Below, one piece after another: positions 13,861 through 25,100 of a stretch of DNA of 64,000 bases. The notes under the pieces were generated by a model that was given only the letters and a program-made list of their open reading frames with translations, made no database searches and was not told where the DNA came from. The DNA is taken from assembly GCA_032622095.1 (NCBI GenBank), contig CP136067.1:75108705-75172704 (forward strand), written 5' to 3'. This DNA comes from Siphonodentalium dalli. Its lineage: Eukaryota > Mollusca > Scaphopoda > Gadilida > Siphonodentaliidae. Made by a program: the position numbers and the translations under genes. Numbering within the stretch: the stretch's first letter is position 1; every line of letters starts with the position of its first letter.

Positions 13861-14747
13861 TGTCCCCCGAAAAAAAATTTGGGCGACTATTAAAATAGCC
13901 AGCGTTCGTCCATACGTCCGTGCGTGCAGAAAGTTTCTGGATGAGAACTTTATTTTGGGCTATCGATTCGAAACCAAATTTGGTATGTGGCTTTATCAGC
14001 TCAAAACACAGGTCGTGTTCGAATATGGGTTCTGTCAGCCCATTTTTGCCAGAGCTATGGCCCCTTTTTGTCCCCCGACGTTTCCGTCGGAGGATTATAG
14101 AAATGACCCTCGTCCGTCTGTCCGTGTGTCCGTCCGTGCGTCCGTCCGTGCGTCCGAGATTGGGTACCTTCATGGTGTAATCAACTCCTCCTACAGTTTT
14201 AAATGTAGAGATTTGAAACTCTGGGATATTGTTCCTAACATGTTGGTGATTTGCAACATCTATATAGCTAATAAAAAATATCATTTTTTCCATATTTTTG
14301 GGGGTTTTTCGACTTAGAAAATTTGGAACATTTTTGCCTTTTGGATGAGATTGGGTACCTTCATGGTGTAATCAACTCCTCCTACAGTTTTAAATGTAGA
14401 GATTTGAAACTCTGGGATATTGTTCCTAACATGTTGGTGATTTGCAACATCTATATAGCTAATAAAAAATATCATTTTTTCCATATTTTTGGGGGGTTTT
14501 CGACTTAGAAAATTTGGAACATTTTTGCCTTTTGGATGAGATTGGGTACCTTCATGGTGTAATCAACTCCTCCTACAGTTTTAAATGTAGAGATTTGAAA
14601 CTCTGGGATAATGTTCCTAACATGTTGGTGATTTGCAACATCTATATAGCTTATATTTTTTTTATGGAGTTATTAACCCTTTTCGTTAACAAAGCGGCAT
14701 CGACTTGCCATGTTGTCGGGGGACACTGTGGTCTGCTGACCTTTTAT
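13861..14747. mobile_element. TGTCCCCCGA-ended element with three 191-bp internal units
   Basis: Begins TGTCCCCCGA at 13861, with a second start of the same kind at 14069 followed by a CGTCC-rich stretch. It ends with the inverted complement TCGGGGGACA at 14716-14725 and the family tail 'ctgtggtctgctgacctttt'. Between them, a 191-bp unit beginning GAGATTGGGTACC is repeated nearly identically at 14156, 14347 and 14538, so the internal expansion is recent. Related copies are at 28262-28612, about 44400-44695 and 49336-49692, and a head-only copy at 20506. No transposase is visible; the open frames are the tandem unit read through. Confidence 0.8.
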
Positions 14748-15500
14748 TTACTTAGAATCTGTCCGTCCGTCCATGTGGAAAGTTTCCGGATGAGAACTTT
14801 ATTTTGGGCTATCGGATTGAAAATATATTTGTTTTGTGAGTTTATCAGCTCCAAACATAGGTCATGTTCAAATATGTGTTCCGTCTGCCAATTTTTTCCA
14901 AAGTTATGGCCCCTTTTCGACTTAGAATCTGCCCGTCATCCATTCGGAAAATTTCCGGATGATAACTTTATTTTGGGTTATTGGATCAAAACCAAATTTG
15001 GTATGTGAGTTTATGAGCTCAAAATACAGGTCAAGTTCACATATGGGTTTGTTGCGCCCATTTTTGCCTGAGTTATGGCCCTTTTCAACTTAGAATTTTG
15101 TCGTTTTGTCTGGATGATAACTTTAGTTTGTGATCAGGTCTGAATCAAATTTGATATGTACAGGTCAAGTTTGAATATGGGTTCGGTCCTACCATTTTTG
15201 CCATGGTTATGGTCCTTGTCGACTTATAATTTGCTGATTATTTTGGTTTCCGGATGATAACTTTAGTTTTTGTAATCTGATTGTTTTTAAATTTGGTATG
15301 TGAAGATACAGGTCAAATTCGAATTTGGGTTTAGAACAACTATTTTTTTGCTGGAGTTATGATCCTTGTCGGCTTAAAATTTATTAATTAATTATTTTGG
15401 TTTCTGGATGATAACTTTACTTTTAGTTATCTGGTTGTTTTTAAATTGAAATGAATCTCTTGATATTTGGTAAGTGGTTCAAATTTCAGAAGACGAAGAC
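14748..15500. repeat. Diverged tandem units with 'gagttatggccctttt' core
   Basis: Four or five decayed units of about 130-160 bp with 'ccggatgataactttatttt', 'aaatttggtatgtgagttta' and 'gagttatggccc'. They look like an older expansion of the type of unit seen in neighbouring families. Confidence 0.75.
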
Positions 15501-16127
15501 CAAGTTTGAACACCCCTGACCTATATAGTAAGTGTCATTTGGTTGATAAATCTTACTAAATTTATTTTACAATTTAGATATTTGTCCTCAAATTCACTTG
15601 ACATGTAGGCGGTTTCCTATCTTGTATTCTGCATAGCAACAAGTCGTATCCTGGATGCCAACAGTGAATGCATGTGAGATGTGGAGAGGCTCGATCGCTT
15701 CATTTGCAAACCCGCCAGTTGGCATCAATTAGTCCAATTATTTTCTAAATATGGGGCTATTAAAAACATCTATTATATTCATTCAATTGAGTCGTTTGCA
15801 ATGACAATGCCGAAAATACTAAATAAAGTCAGTTGCATTTCATAAAAACATTTAATTGTTGATGACGTCATTCCTGATGGTGACGCACCACGATGTTAAC
15901 TGTGCATTGTATCTATATACAAGCAATGACATAGTTCTCATAAAGTACTACCTTTTTGACGATGTGTGAAATGTAAGATAAACTGGTTATCACTACTTTG
16001 TGTGTTCCTGAGATAGGTATTCAAGTCTTGATACCTTCTCTGGACCTCATATACAGCCCAGAGAAGGTAGCTTGTCTTGAATACGGATCTCAAAAACAGA
16101 CATGATGATGATATTAATCTATATATA
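15501..16127. other. Intronic DNA with no recognised gene
   Basis: No conserved frame. It includes the phrase 'acctatatagtaagtgtcat' and an inverted pair of short tracts around 16014-16090 ('gaggtattcaagtcttgat' type against 'cttgtcttgaatac'), a weak hairpin. Confidence 0.35.
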
Positions 16128-16376
16128 TTTCAACTGATGACTCTCATAATCACATCCAGGTTAATCATGACATACCTTTAACCATGACATGAACATATGC
16201 TATCCAAAGCAAAGTTTTATCTGATCAGTCTCTTATTTATACCTATCCAAGTAAATGATGTATTTACAATCATCTCCACATTATGTGTATATTGAGTTCT
16301 TGATCAATGATTTTGAGTCGGCATATATGTTGAAGGTATGGGTTAAGCATCTGCAGATCATGATCGGCCTCTCGTT
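16128..16376. repeat. Dispersed repeat ending in a conserved hairpin, copy 1
   Basis: Shares 'ctctcataatcacatccagg', 'ttaatcatgaca' and 'atcatctccac' with 48590-48733. It ends with GGGTTAAGCATCTGCAGATC followed by ATGATCGGCCTCTCG. The same ending occurs at 48697, 53171 and 63620. In the best copies the core GCCGATCGTGATCGGC forms a 7-bp stem with a 2-base loop. Confidence 0.75.
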
Positions 16377-16990
16377 AAATATGGTATCCTCTCTTCATGT
16401 GGCTTTAGGCTGAAAATGTGTAGATCAGTTCAGAGAACTTGAATTCTATTTCTTCTCACAAAGAATACTAAACTTACCAAAATAATTCCTTATGAAAGAT
16501 GTAGCATCAGTTTTCATCTGTGATACTAAAATAAGAATCAAATACTGGAGTTGCTTGGTTATTTTAGAGGATTTTGGAGAGTTTTACAGTCCTGTTAATT
16601 AACAGAAATTTACCCAGGCTAACATATTCAGTTCATATAACATTGGTTCAGATATATTTCCTTGGCTTTAAAGTCTAGGAACCACATAGTTTCATGCTCA
16701 AGACATACATCTTCAGTTTACAATGGAACTTGGTCATTATCATGGCACACTGGCTTAAAATGGCTGATTATCAAGATAGTCCTTTTTATCTCAGAAGTCT
16801 TCAAAATGGCATTCAATAATGAATATTTGCTGTCTGCAGACTTCCACAGTGCACAGTCTGCAGCAATTTGTTTCAATTTTGCACAAACATTGGCAGGCTC
16901 TGAAATTTTCCTCAGCTACAAAATATCTGACAAGATTTCTTTTGCTCGGCTCAGCAGAATATCCACTGCTAATTAACAGGGCTAGTTTTA
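16377..16990. other. Intronic DNA with no recognised gene
   Basis: Overlapping short open frames at 16662-17028 show no recognisable domain. Nothing else is seen. Confidence 0.35.
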
Positions 16991-17520
16991 TTAGCTCACC
17001 TGAGACGAAGTCTCCGGTGGAGCTATAGTCATCCCTCGCCGTCCGTCCGTCGAGCTGTCCGTCCGTCCTTCAAGAATCATCTTCTCCAGAACCGTAAGAC
17101 GGAACAGGTTCATTTTTGGTGTGGATGTTCCCTTGGTGAATCACATTCAGATTTGTTCAAATGAGGTCATCAGGTCAATTAGTTGAGAAAGCAGGGCCAC
17201 AACTCTATTCCTTCATAGTAATTCTTAGAACGACTTATTTTCCAGAATTATATGGCCGAATGGGTTCATATTTGGTGTGGATGTTCCCTAGGTGACTCTC
17301 ATTCAGATTTGTTCAAATGAGGTCACTGGGTCAAATATTTGCGAAGCCAGGGCCATAACTCTTTCCCTCCATAGTAATTATTTTAAACATCTTCTCAAAT
17401 ACCATCAGGCCAAATAGGTTCATATTTGGTATGAAGGATCCTTGGGTGACTGGGGTTCAGATTTGTTCAAATGAGGTCACTGGGTCAAATGTGGGCTGAG
17501 CCAGGGACATAACTCCAAAA
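16991..17520. repeat. 'agctcacctgagacgaagtc' repeat with three tandem units
   Basis: The head 'ttagctcacctgagacgaag' is followed by a CGTCC-rich patch (17038-17068). Three diverged units of about 155 bp follow, each with 'tttggtgtggatgttccc', 'cagatttgttcaaatgaggt' and 'cagggccataactc'. It has the same architecture as the other CGTCC families: head, CGTCC patch, internal units. Confidence 0.8.
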
Positions 17521-17555
17521 AATATTAATTTTATTTTTTATTTAGCTCCATGGTC

Positions 17556-17556
<1 letters not shown>

Positions 17557-17603
<47 letters not shown>

Positions 17604-18382
17604 ATTATATATTTTGGAAGATCTGTCTGTGTGTGTGTGGTGTGTCTGTCTGTGTGTTCGCGATGAACTCGAAAACGGCCGATCCGATTTCGATGAAACT
17701 TGGTATGTGGGGGTATTTTCGGCCAGGAAGTGGCATAGGCCTATTAATTTTCAGATCCGAGGTCAACTTTTCACGTGCCGAGGTCAAATCTGTTTTTACG
17801 CTGTGTTACGGGACTTTCATTTGAGTTCGGTGCTTACAAATCGATTCGAAACAGCGCGAATAATAAAATGCCATTCATAATAATGACTCTGTGAGAATCT
17901 TTCCAACGATATATAATGCGTATGTATCCGTTTTAGTTATCTGCCTCAATTATCAAGAAGAAGTGGTACTATCTTCCATCAGGATAAAAACAATGCGTAA
18001 CTTCTATGACGTCGTTAGAGGTCATAACGTTAGATCACGTTAACGCTTAACCGGCCGATGCATTTGACTGTTTCAGACGTCTTGGCGATATCTCGGGCAA
18101 CGATGGTAATTTATCTTTACGTTGAAACTTGATAATTAATGAGCGTGTGTATATGAGGCGCGTTTATATACTTGAGTGGAAATCAAATCGGATTAAACTG
18201 GCAAATTTTTACGGACAAAATTTGATGCATAGGGTATCTCGGTATCCGCTGGGCCGATTTCCCGGTATCCGCTGGGCCGATTTCCACCATTTTTGAGGTG
18301 TTGGTGTTTGACCCCACCTGACCTTGACCTTCAAAATGGTCAATTCAAGGTCAAAGCCCGGACGAAGTCGGGTCACCTTCTA

Positions 18383-18418
<36 letters not shown>
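17557..18418. repeat. (TA)n microsatellite split by an insertion
   Basis: A (TA)n run occupies about 17557-17600 and resumes at 18384-18418. The 783-bp element between them is described separately. The run was presumably continuous before that insertion. Confidence 0.8.
17601..18383 (+). mobile_element. Putative non-autonomous Helitron, 783 bp
   Basis: It begins TCTATTATATATTTTGG directly after A and ends CTAG directly before T, with no target duplication or terminal inverted repeat, as Helitrons insert between A and T. A hairpin lies just before the 3' end (18357-18372): CCC-G-GAC, loop GAA, GTCGGG, with one bulged G, 7 nt before CTTCTAG. The same 5' motif and the same 'gaccttgacctt' subterminal block recur in the opposite-strand element at 55459-56349. 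No Rep/helicase ORF is present. The assignment rests on end structure only. Confidence 0.65.
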
Positions 18419-18423
<5 letters not shown>

Positions 18424-18800
18424 AGCTGGAGGAGGGGGGGGGGGGGGTGATCAGTAGTATACAGTTGGTAATTTCAAAGTAGATATTCACCGATCTACAT
18501 ACATATATATACCTTTATTTCCTCCGTAATACAGAGAGCTTACATATAATGAACAGGAACACAATACAATGATAATTAGTATTTACAGACATTTAACATG
18601 AAGTAATTCAAACGTATATACATGTACACCACGCATAAATAACACACCCTCACACACCACAACCGCTCTCTAATATTCACATACACGCACCCTTGTAGAC
18701 ACACCCATACATACCTACATACGCACACACATACATACATACACATATACATACACACGTGTACATAGAAACACACACTCGCTCGCAGTACATGCGTACA
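18419..18800. repeat. Low-complexity tract: G-run and CA/CATA-rich sequence
   Basis: A run of about 15 G at 18433-18447, then 'catacatatatatacc' and a long ACACAC/CATACA-rich stretch at about 18690-18790. Cysteine- and valine-rich frames on the minus strand here are translations of the simple repeat. Confidence 0.85.
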
Positions 18801-19133
18801 TACCCTCGAACACACACGCATGTGTAAATGGAGTCATGGCGGACAATTGACATGAAAAGATGAGCATACATGAATATTATGGTCAGATACAGTAAGAATT
18901 TGAGACATTTAACCATTTTGACTAGAATACATGGATCAACGTTTTGTCCACAATAATTATTTAAAGCTGCTCGTTCATTGTGGTAGATCAATAAACATTG
19001 TGGTCTTTATATAAGGCTTTGTGAGATCCAATCGATATTTGGGATCGCATGTGGACGGGGTGGATGGAGAAGGGCTGTGGGTGTTTATATATTGAAAAGT
19101 GAATGGACAATATAGAGATCGTGGAGTAATGCG

Positions 19134-19495
19134 TCACGTGACAGTGATCGTGTTCGCATCTGTAATTTCTTTAAGGCGTTTATTATAGAGTTTCCACATT
19201 TTAACACTACTGCATGTTGTGAACAGGACAAAAGAATTAAGGTCACTTATCTTCTCAACAACATGCAATGGTATACAAGACAGAAACACCATTAGTTGAT
19301 CAATTGTGCACAAATTATCCTTTTCAATGAAGCAAGGTATGTCAAAATGTTGAAGAAGGTTGAACCATATTTCATTTCTTGCTTCATTGATGCTGGAGCA
19401 ATCGAGGACTGCGTGTTCTACTATATTGTCATATGGTTTGCCACAAAGTTGACACGCCCCCTCTTTGTGGCAAACCATATGACAATATAGTAGAA
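19134..19495 (-). pseudogene. LINE ORF2 C-terminal fragment with a 33-bp inverted duplication
   Basis: The minus-strand frame at 19134-19478 reads CQLCGKPYDNIVEHAVLDC near its start, the CX2C...H...C pattern at the C-terminus of many non-LTR retrotransposon reverse transcriptases. No RT domain is attached, so it is a short relic. At its upstream end the sequence folds back on itself: 19416-19448 is the perfect reverse complement of 19463-19495 (33 bp, 14-bp spacer). Inversion rather than a normal 5' truncation therefore made this border. Confidence 0.7.
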
Positions 19496-19609
19496 AAGTT
19501 CTGACTGTTGTGGTCTCCAGAGTCCCAGTCTTATCAGTCTTTGCAGTCTGGTGAGCGACCCCACAGTCTTTGACTGTCTTGTATGTTAGATATTAAAAAC
19601 AGTATGCTT

Positions 19610-20010
19610 GAATTTTAGTCATGGTAGACTATCAGTTTATGTATGTAATATCAAACATGCTTCTTTTTTTTGAAGTTATGGTGCATTGATGGTTAAAATT
19701 GGATTTTGTATTGCTGTGTGCCAGGGGTTCTTTTGATCCAAACCTCTTATAGGTAAAATTTCCTGTCCTCAAAAACAAACTTTCTTGGGGAAAATTGATG
19801 GCCGCTAATAATTTTAGTCAATGCTAGACTGTCAGTTTATGTATGTAATATCAAATATGCATTTTTTTTTTAAGTTATGGTGCATTGATGGTTAAAATTG
19901 GATTTTGTTTGGCTGTGTGCCAGGGGTTCTTTTTTTATCCAAACCTCTTATGGGTAAAATTTCCTGTCCTCAAAAACAAACTTTCTTGTGGAAAATGGAT
20001 GGTTGCTTAT
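19610..20010. repeat. 200-bp tandem duplication beside the WDR37 exon
   Basis: Two direct copies with a 200-bp offset (for example 'tcagtttatgtatgtaatat' at 19632 and 19832, and 'tgtgccaggggttctttt'), about 90 percent alike by eye. The second copy ends about 60 bp before the exon at 20068. No coding content is seen. Confidence 0.85.
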
Positions 20011-20067
20011 AACAGATTTGACTCTTCTTCCTTTCTTTAATGTCATGCATCTGCATAATTTTTTCAG

Positions 20068-20256
20068 CTGCAAGTCAGATCTCTCAGAAGATAAAGACAA
20101 CTTACAAAGCTTCCACAAGTAAACTGGTATCAAGCTTCAGAACACCATCTAGTGGGATGTACTCTCTAGTCAAGTCATACAGAGGTCATCGTGATGGTGT
20201 GTGGGAGGTTAATGTATCAAGGTCAGATAATCCTGTTGTTGGCACCGCTTCTGCAG
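20068..20256 (+). CDS. WDR37: WDR37 exon: conserved pre-propeller peptide and start of blade 1
   Basis: Acceptor TTTTTTCAG ends at 20067; donor GTAACT starts at 20257. Phase: two bases in, one base out. The product reads [17 protein letters not shown], then a Ser-rich segment, then [12 protein letters not shown] and VVGTASA, which open WD blade 1. The KTTYKAST peptide is essentially identical to human WDR37, where several de novo disease variants cluster (recalled as S119, T125, S129, T130). The 200-bp tandem duplication lies just upstream in the intron. Confidence 0.95.
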
Positions 20257-20832
20257 GTAACTATTATAGGATCTGATGAGTTATCTCCTTGTATCTGAAA
20301 CAATCATCTACTAGTAGGTTACTCTGAACACAAGCATGAACATCATTAGTTTTTTAATCTCCAAATTTTTATACAGTTTCAGAGGAGGGGTGTCTGCAAA
20401 AAAGTTTAGACATAGGGCCTGGGAGGGACAGGGTATTCAGGGTCAGGATAACATTTTAGCAACTTTTGTACATTTGTATAAGTTGTAGATATGTTGTCCC
20501 CTTCATTGGGGGACTATAGAAATGAGCAGCCTCCATCTGTCCATATTTCCATCCATCTGTCCGAGAATTTTGTTATCTGGATGATTACTTGAATATTGTT
20601 TGAGAGAGTTTGATGAAATTTTGTATATGATCTACAAATAAGAAAGTCATGGTGGAGTTCGGTATTTAGATCTGGTCCAACCATTTCAGTAACCCCCTTT
20701 TTGACTTTGCATATTTTTTGTGTCTGAAAGATAATTTGATTTATACTTATCCAATTGCTTAAAAATTATTATGTGGATTTTTCATATGAAAGTTATAGTC
20801 AACTTGTCCTCATTGGTTATTAGCTGGAGATA
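20257..20832. other. Intronic DNA with a head-only repeat copy
   Basis: Mostly unremarkable. At 20506-20530 a TGTCCCC...GGGGGACTATAGAAATGAG head of the 13861-type family occurs, followed by a CATCTGTCC-rich patch and two decayed 'ttgactttgcatat' units. No gene. Confidence 0.5.
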
Positions 20833-20855
20833 TTAACCCTTTCTATACTAATTAT

Positions 20856-21005
20856 TGGGGAGAAAAGCTTAATCGAGATAGAATGAGTCGAGGTACACGT
20901 GGTTGAACTATATTCTTAAACTAATATATAAAACCGGTCTTCCGTGTGTGCGCTGCACAAAGCGTTAGCTATAAACATAATGCACATGCATTCACAATGT
21001 TTCCA
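20856..21005 (-). repeat. BEL/Pao 3' LTR (left copy)
   Basis: A 150-bp direct repeat of 27738-27879, with TG...CA ends (TGGGGAGAAAAGC at the + left end, TTTCCA at the + right end). Shared blocks include 'gttgaactatattcttaaac' and 'taatatataaaacc'. On the minus strand, just outside its start, TGTTGGGGTGGGAGT is a likely polypurine tract. The copies differ by many substitutions, so the element is old. No clear target duplication is found. Confidence 0.75.
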
Positions 21006-21107
21006 AGCATACTCCCACCCCAACATTAACATAATTATTTATTGACAAGAGTATTATGAGTCAATTGAATTCTTCATCGTAGAATCAGTGTATTTTCTCT
21101 ATAGCCT

Positions 21108-22157
21108 TTATTGCTGCTTTCTGTTTAGGTATATCTTCTGAATTGTCTGAAGATACTGAACTTGGACCAACATAAATTTAACCTGTATAATAAAAACATG
21201 GCACATCTTATACTCTACACTCTGGTAAGGGTGGAGGGGTCCAGTAAACGGTATGGCCTTCTTGTAACTCTTTGACATATGCTGCAATTTCTTAAAAGAA
21301 ACCGAACCAACTGGCGTGCATGTGGAATCCAATATTTTTGACGAATACTTGTAACAGTAGAATTCACACCAGGATGCTTTGACTGCTGATGACAATCATG
21401 TACGATAACCTTGGTGACTGTATTTTCTTTTGGCAATAAGATCGGTTGCTTGGTACTGATTTCTAGAGGTGAATATTGAAGTCTGCCTCGACAGCGAATG
21501 ATATCGTTTCAGTCCAAGAATAATTGTAATTGTTTCACAACCGGCAGATGGGGCTTCTTTTCATCTGACAAACTTTCCATTACATTAGGAAAAACTGATA
21601 ACTGGCTATCCGTGATCCACATCATTTCTGCTGAACTCAACTCATCAGAATTCAAACTCCCTGTGAGTCTACTTGTGGGATGGGTCAAATTGCACTTAAA
21701 ACTGAAGACCCAGGCTGTAACACGCAGTAATTTTGATAACGATGAATATCTGTCGGCATCAATGATACTGGCCGGTCCAGATTGGTGACCATGTAAATCA
21801 GATTCTGCTCCTGTAGTCGGTTCAGACTGAAATGATGCACTTGTTGTCATGGATTTCTTTACAATCGCATGTGGATTCTATGCGACAGAGAATCTTCTGC
21901 AATTTCAACCTTTTCAATTGTGTTCAACATACGTTTTAATTATTTCACCATACGTAGTTCTGAAACAGTTCGGGCAGACGGCAGATGTTTGATCGAGTGC
22001 GATTGTGAGTGATTTCAATATTTGTTGGCAGTTCATCATGATTGTCATGCCATGACCAATTCACAATGTATCTACCATCTCTGAATTCAATGGAATCCTC
22101 GCAGTATGTCGCTATGTTGTCGTCATAGGCTAATCGTGTTGTACTATCATGATTGTG
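21108..22157 (-). pseudogene. BEL/Pao pol remnant: protease-RT linker, pre-integrase and integrase zinc domain
   Basis: Read on the minus strand from 22157 down. First comes the segment with YCEDSIEFRDGRYIVNWSW (about 22110-22040), typical of the region before the Pao reverse transcriptase. Next, after a large deletion that removes the RT and RNase H, is the pre-integrase segment with DADRYSSLSKLLRVTAW (21850-21509). Then comes the integrase HHCC zinc domain (VIVHDCHQQSKHPGVN ... NCSICQR, 21436-21215). The DDE catalytic core is missing. The piece is broken by frame changes and stops. It joins the gag-protease block at 25809-27711 once the LINE at 22163-25803 is removed. Confidence 0.85.
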
Positions 22158-22162
22158 ATTCC

Positions 22163-25100
22163 GATTTATATTCCGACTCTGGGTCTAAATAGACTGTCTC
22201 GTCCTGCATTTAATATCTTATTGGTGTTACCAAACCACATTGCCATAGTTATAAAGTTTTCCATTGAGTGTGGCCTCTTACTTTGTGATGGCTAATCGCA
22301 AAACTATAGAGCTTGATGATATAGAAAACAATGATGTTTTTGATTTCTTAGAAACCTACCAATCACGTTCAGACGGACAAGAGGGCTCGTGCGATAATCC
22401 CATAAATGGATTAGTTCCGACTAAATATTTTTTACCCGAGGAATATAATAATATTGTAGCCAGAACAAAAAGTCAAGTTTCATTGTTTAACTTAAATTGT
22501 CAAAGTCTCAATGCCAATTGGGATGCTTTCAACACTTTGATTTACGAACTACAAAATACGAATGACAAATTTGGAGTCATAGGTCTCACTGAAATATTTC
22601 GCACCCCTGATAACATTAATTTCTCATTAGTAGGTTATCATCCTCTCATAAAAAAATGTAGACCCGATGATGATGATTCAAGAGGGGGCGTTGGGCTTTT
22701 CATTAGAGATGATTTGAACTTTAAAATTCGGGAAGATTTATCAATTTTTTTGCCTCACGTTTTTGAATCACTCTTCATTGAGATATCCGAACATCATAGA
22801 AAGCCGTATATTGTTGGAATTATATACAGACCTAACACTCAGCCAAAGGCTGATGATATAGATAAATTTATCAAAACAATGAAGGAGATAATGACAAAAA
22901 TTAATTCTGAGCACAAAAAAGGGTTTTTAATGGGTGATTATAATATTGACTTGTTGAAATTCGGATTACACGTGAAAACAAATGAATTTATTAACTCGTT
23001 TTTTGCTGATGGGTTTCTACCAACCATTCTTAGACCGACGAGAGTTACCACATATACTGCCACATTGATAGATCAAATACTTACTAATGACCCCTTGATG
23101 AGCTTCCAATCGGGTATTGTCATAACCGATGTCAGTGACCATTTTGGTATATTTTATCGGGAAAAGGCAATTCTCCACAGTCATCAACAGTTAGGAACAC
23201 AATTACAGAGGAGCTTCTGTGAAGATAATGTATCATGTTTTAAACGTATATTGTCTTCGACAAATTATGACTCTGTGTTACATGCATCTAGTCCTGATGG
23301 GTCGTATGACTCATTCATGAATCTGTTTTTAAAAGGTTATGATGTTGCCTTTCCTCTTAGAGTAGTACAAATCAAACGAAAACACATAAAACTAAAGCCT
23401 TGGATGACCGGTGGGCTCCTTAAATCGTCTTTGCACAAAGATAAATTATATAGAAAGAAATTGAAGAACCCCACTGACGGTAATATTGAACTATATAAGG
23501 AGTATTGCAGATATTTTAATCGAATTAAAAGATACAGCAAACGGACATACTATGAGAATATTCTGAACTCTTGTAGATCTGACATGAAAAAAACTTGGAA
23601 CATATTACGCGAAGTCATTCAAAAGAGCAATAAGAAACCTCAATACCCCCACATTTTTGTGATTGAAGGGAAACCTATCCACAATAAACAACAAGTGTCT
23701 GAAGAACGCGAAGCAGATAAAATATCGACTAACTCTAATATGGATTTCTCAAGCTATCTTGGCCAACCTGAAATTAGAAGTATGTTCGTGCGGCCCACCA
23801 CCGTAGAAGAATTGGGTTATATTGTTAACAAAATGAAGAATAAACAAAGCAAAGATAACAAGGGGATTTCAGCAGGTTTATTGAAACAAATTATTGAGGA
23901 AATTTCAATACCTCTATGTCATATAATAAATAATTCATTAGAGGCAGGCATTGTTCCAAAAGAGATGAAAATAGCTAGAGTTATTCCTCTATTTAAATCC
24001 AATGAAAGAAATATGATTCAAAATTATCGTCCAATTAGTATTCTTCCCACATTTTCTAAAATCCTAGAGAAAGTGGTATGTAACAGGTTAGTGGAATTTT
24101 TCCATGATAAATTCTATAAAGAACAATATGGCTTCCGGAGAGGCCATTCTACAGTTCACCCAATAATCCGACTTCTTACTGACATTGTGATTAATAATGA
24201 CAAGAAATCAAAAGGTTGTACATTAACAACTTTTATTGACTTCTCAAAAGCTTTCGATACCATAAATCACGATATACTATTATCTAAACTTGAATTTTAT
24301 GGCGTTCGAGGCAATATAAAACATTGGTTCGAGAGTTACTTAAGAGATAGAGTGCAATATGTAGATTTAGACGGTTGTGTATCAAGTGAAATCCATATTA
24401 CAACTGGTGTCCCTCAGGGATCTATCTTAGGCCCTTTACTTTTTCTTATCTATGTGAATGACATGCACCGGAGTACATCATTATCCCTTTTATCATTTGC
24501 AGATGATACCACTGTATATGCGTCTCATCATAATTTAGATTTACTTTTTAAGCGCACAAATATTCAACTTGAATTACTCAATCAATGGTGCAAGGCAAAC
24601 AAACTGTCATTAAATGCCAAGAAAACCAAATATATTTTATTTCAACCAACTGGTGGAAACTATAATTGCACGAAACATACTCTACAGATAAATGGTCAAA
24701 TAATTGAAAGAATAGGAAGCAACTGCAAAGAAAAATCCTTCAAATTCCTTGGTATTCATCTGGACGAAAATTTAACATTCAACAACCACACGGCTTTAAT
24801 TGCAACAAGAATGTCTAGAGCTCTATATGCAATTAACAGAGTTAAACACATTCTTCCAGAAAGGAATTTACGACAGTTGTATTACAGTCTAATTCATAGT
24901 CACCTAACATATGGCATAGAAATTTGGGGAAATTCGAATACGTTTAATAAATTAATAGTATTGCAGAAAAAGGCAATTCGCATTATACATAATAAAAGAT
25001 ATAACAGCCACACCGATCCACTCTTTAAAAAAAGTAATATACTAAAAGCTCACGATCTTTATAAATTACGCACCTATCAATTCATGAACGATTGGTTCTG

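Noticed and set aside
13850-15008. Several similar open frames on both strands as a gene family
   Set aside because: They are the same 191-bp tandem unit and its CGTCC patch translated repeatedly.
17557-18418. TA-rich tract as a replication origin
   Set aside because: An ordinary microsatellite, common in such genomes; nothing else supports an origin.
18576-18991. Cys/Val-rich minus-strand proteins
   Set aside because: They are translations of CA- and CATA-type simple sequence.
22264-22287. Eight extra residues at the start of the LINE ORF
   Set aside because: The upstream start would be TTG; the first ATG in frame is 22288.
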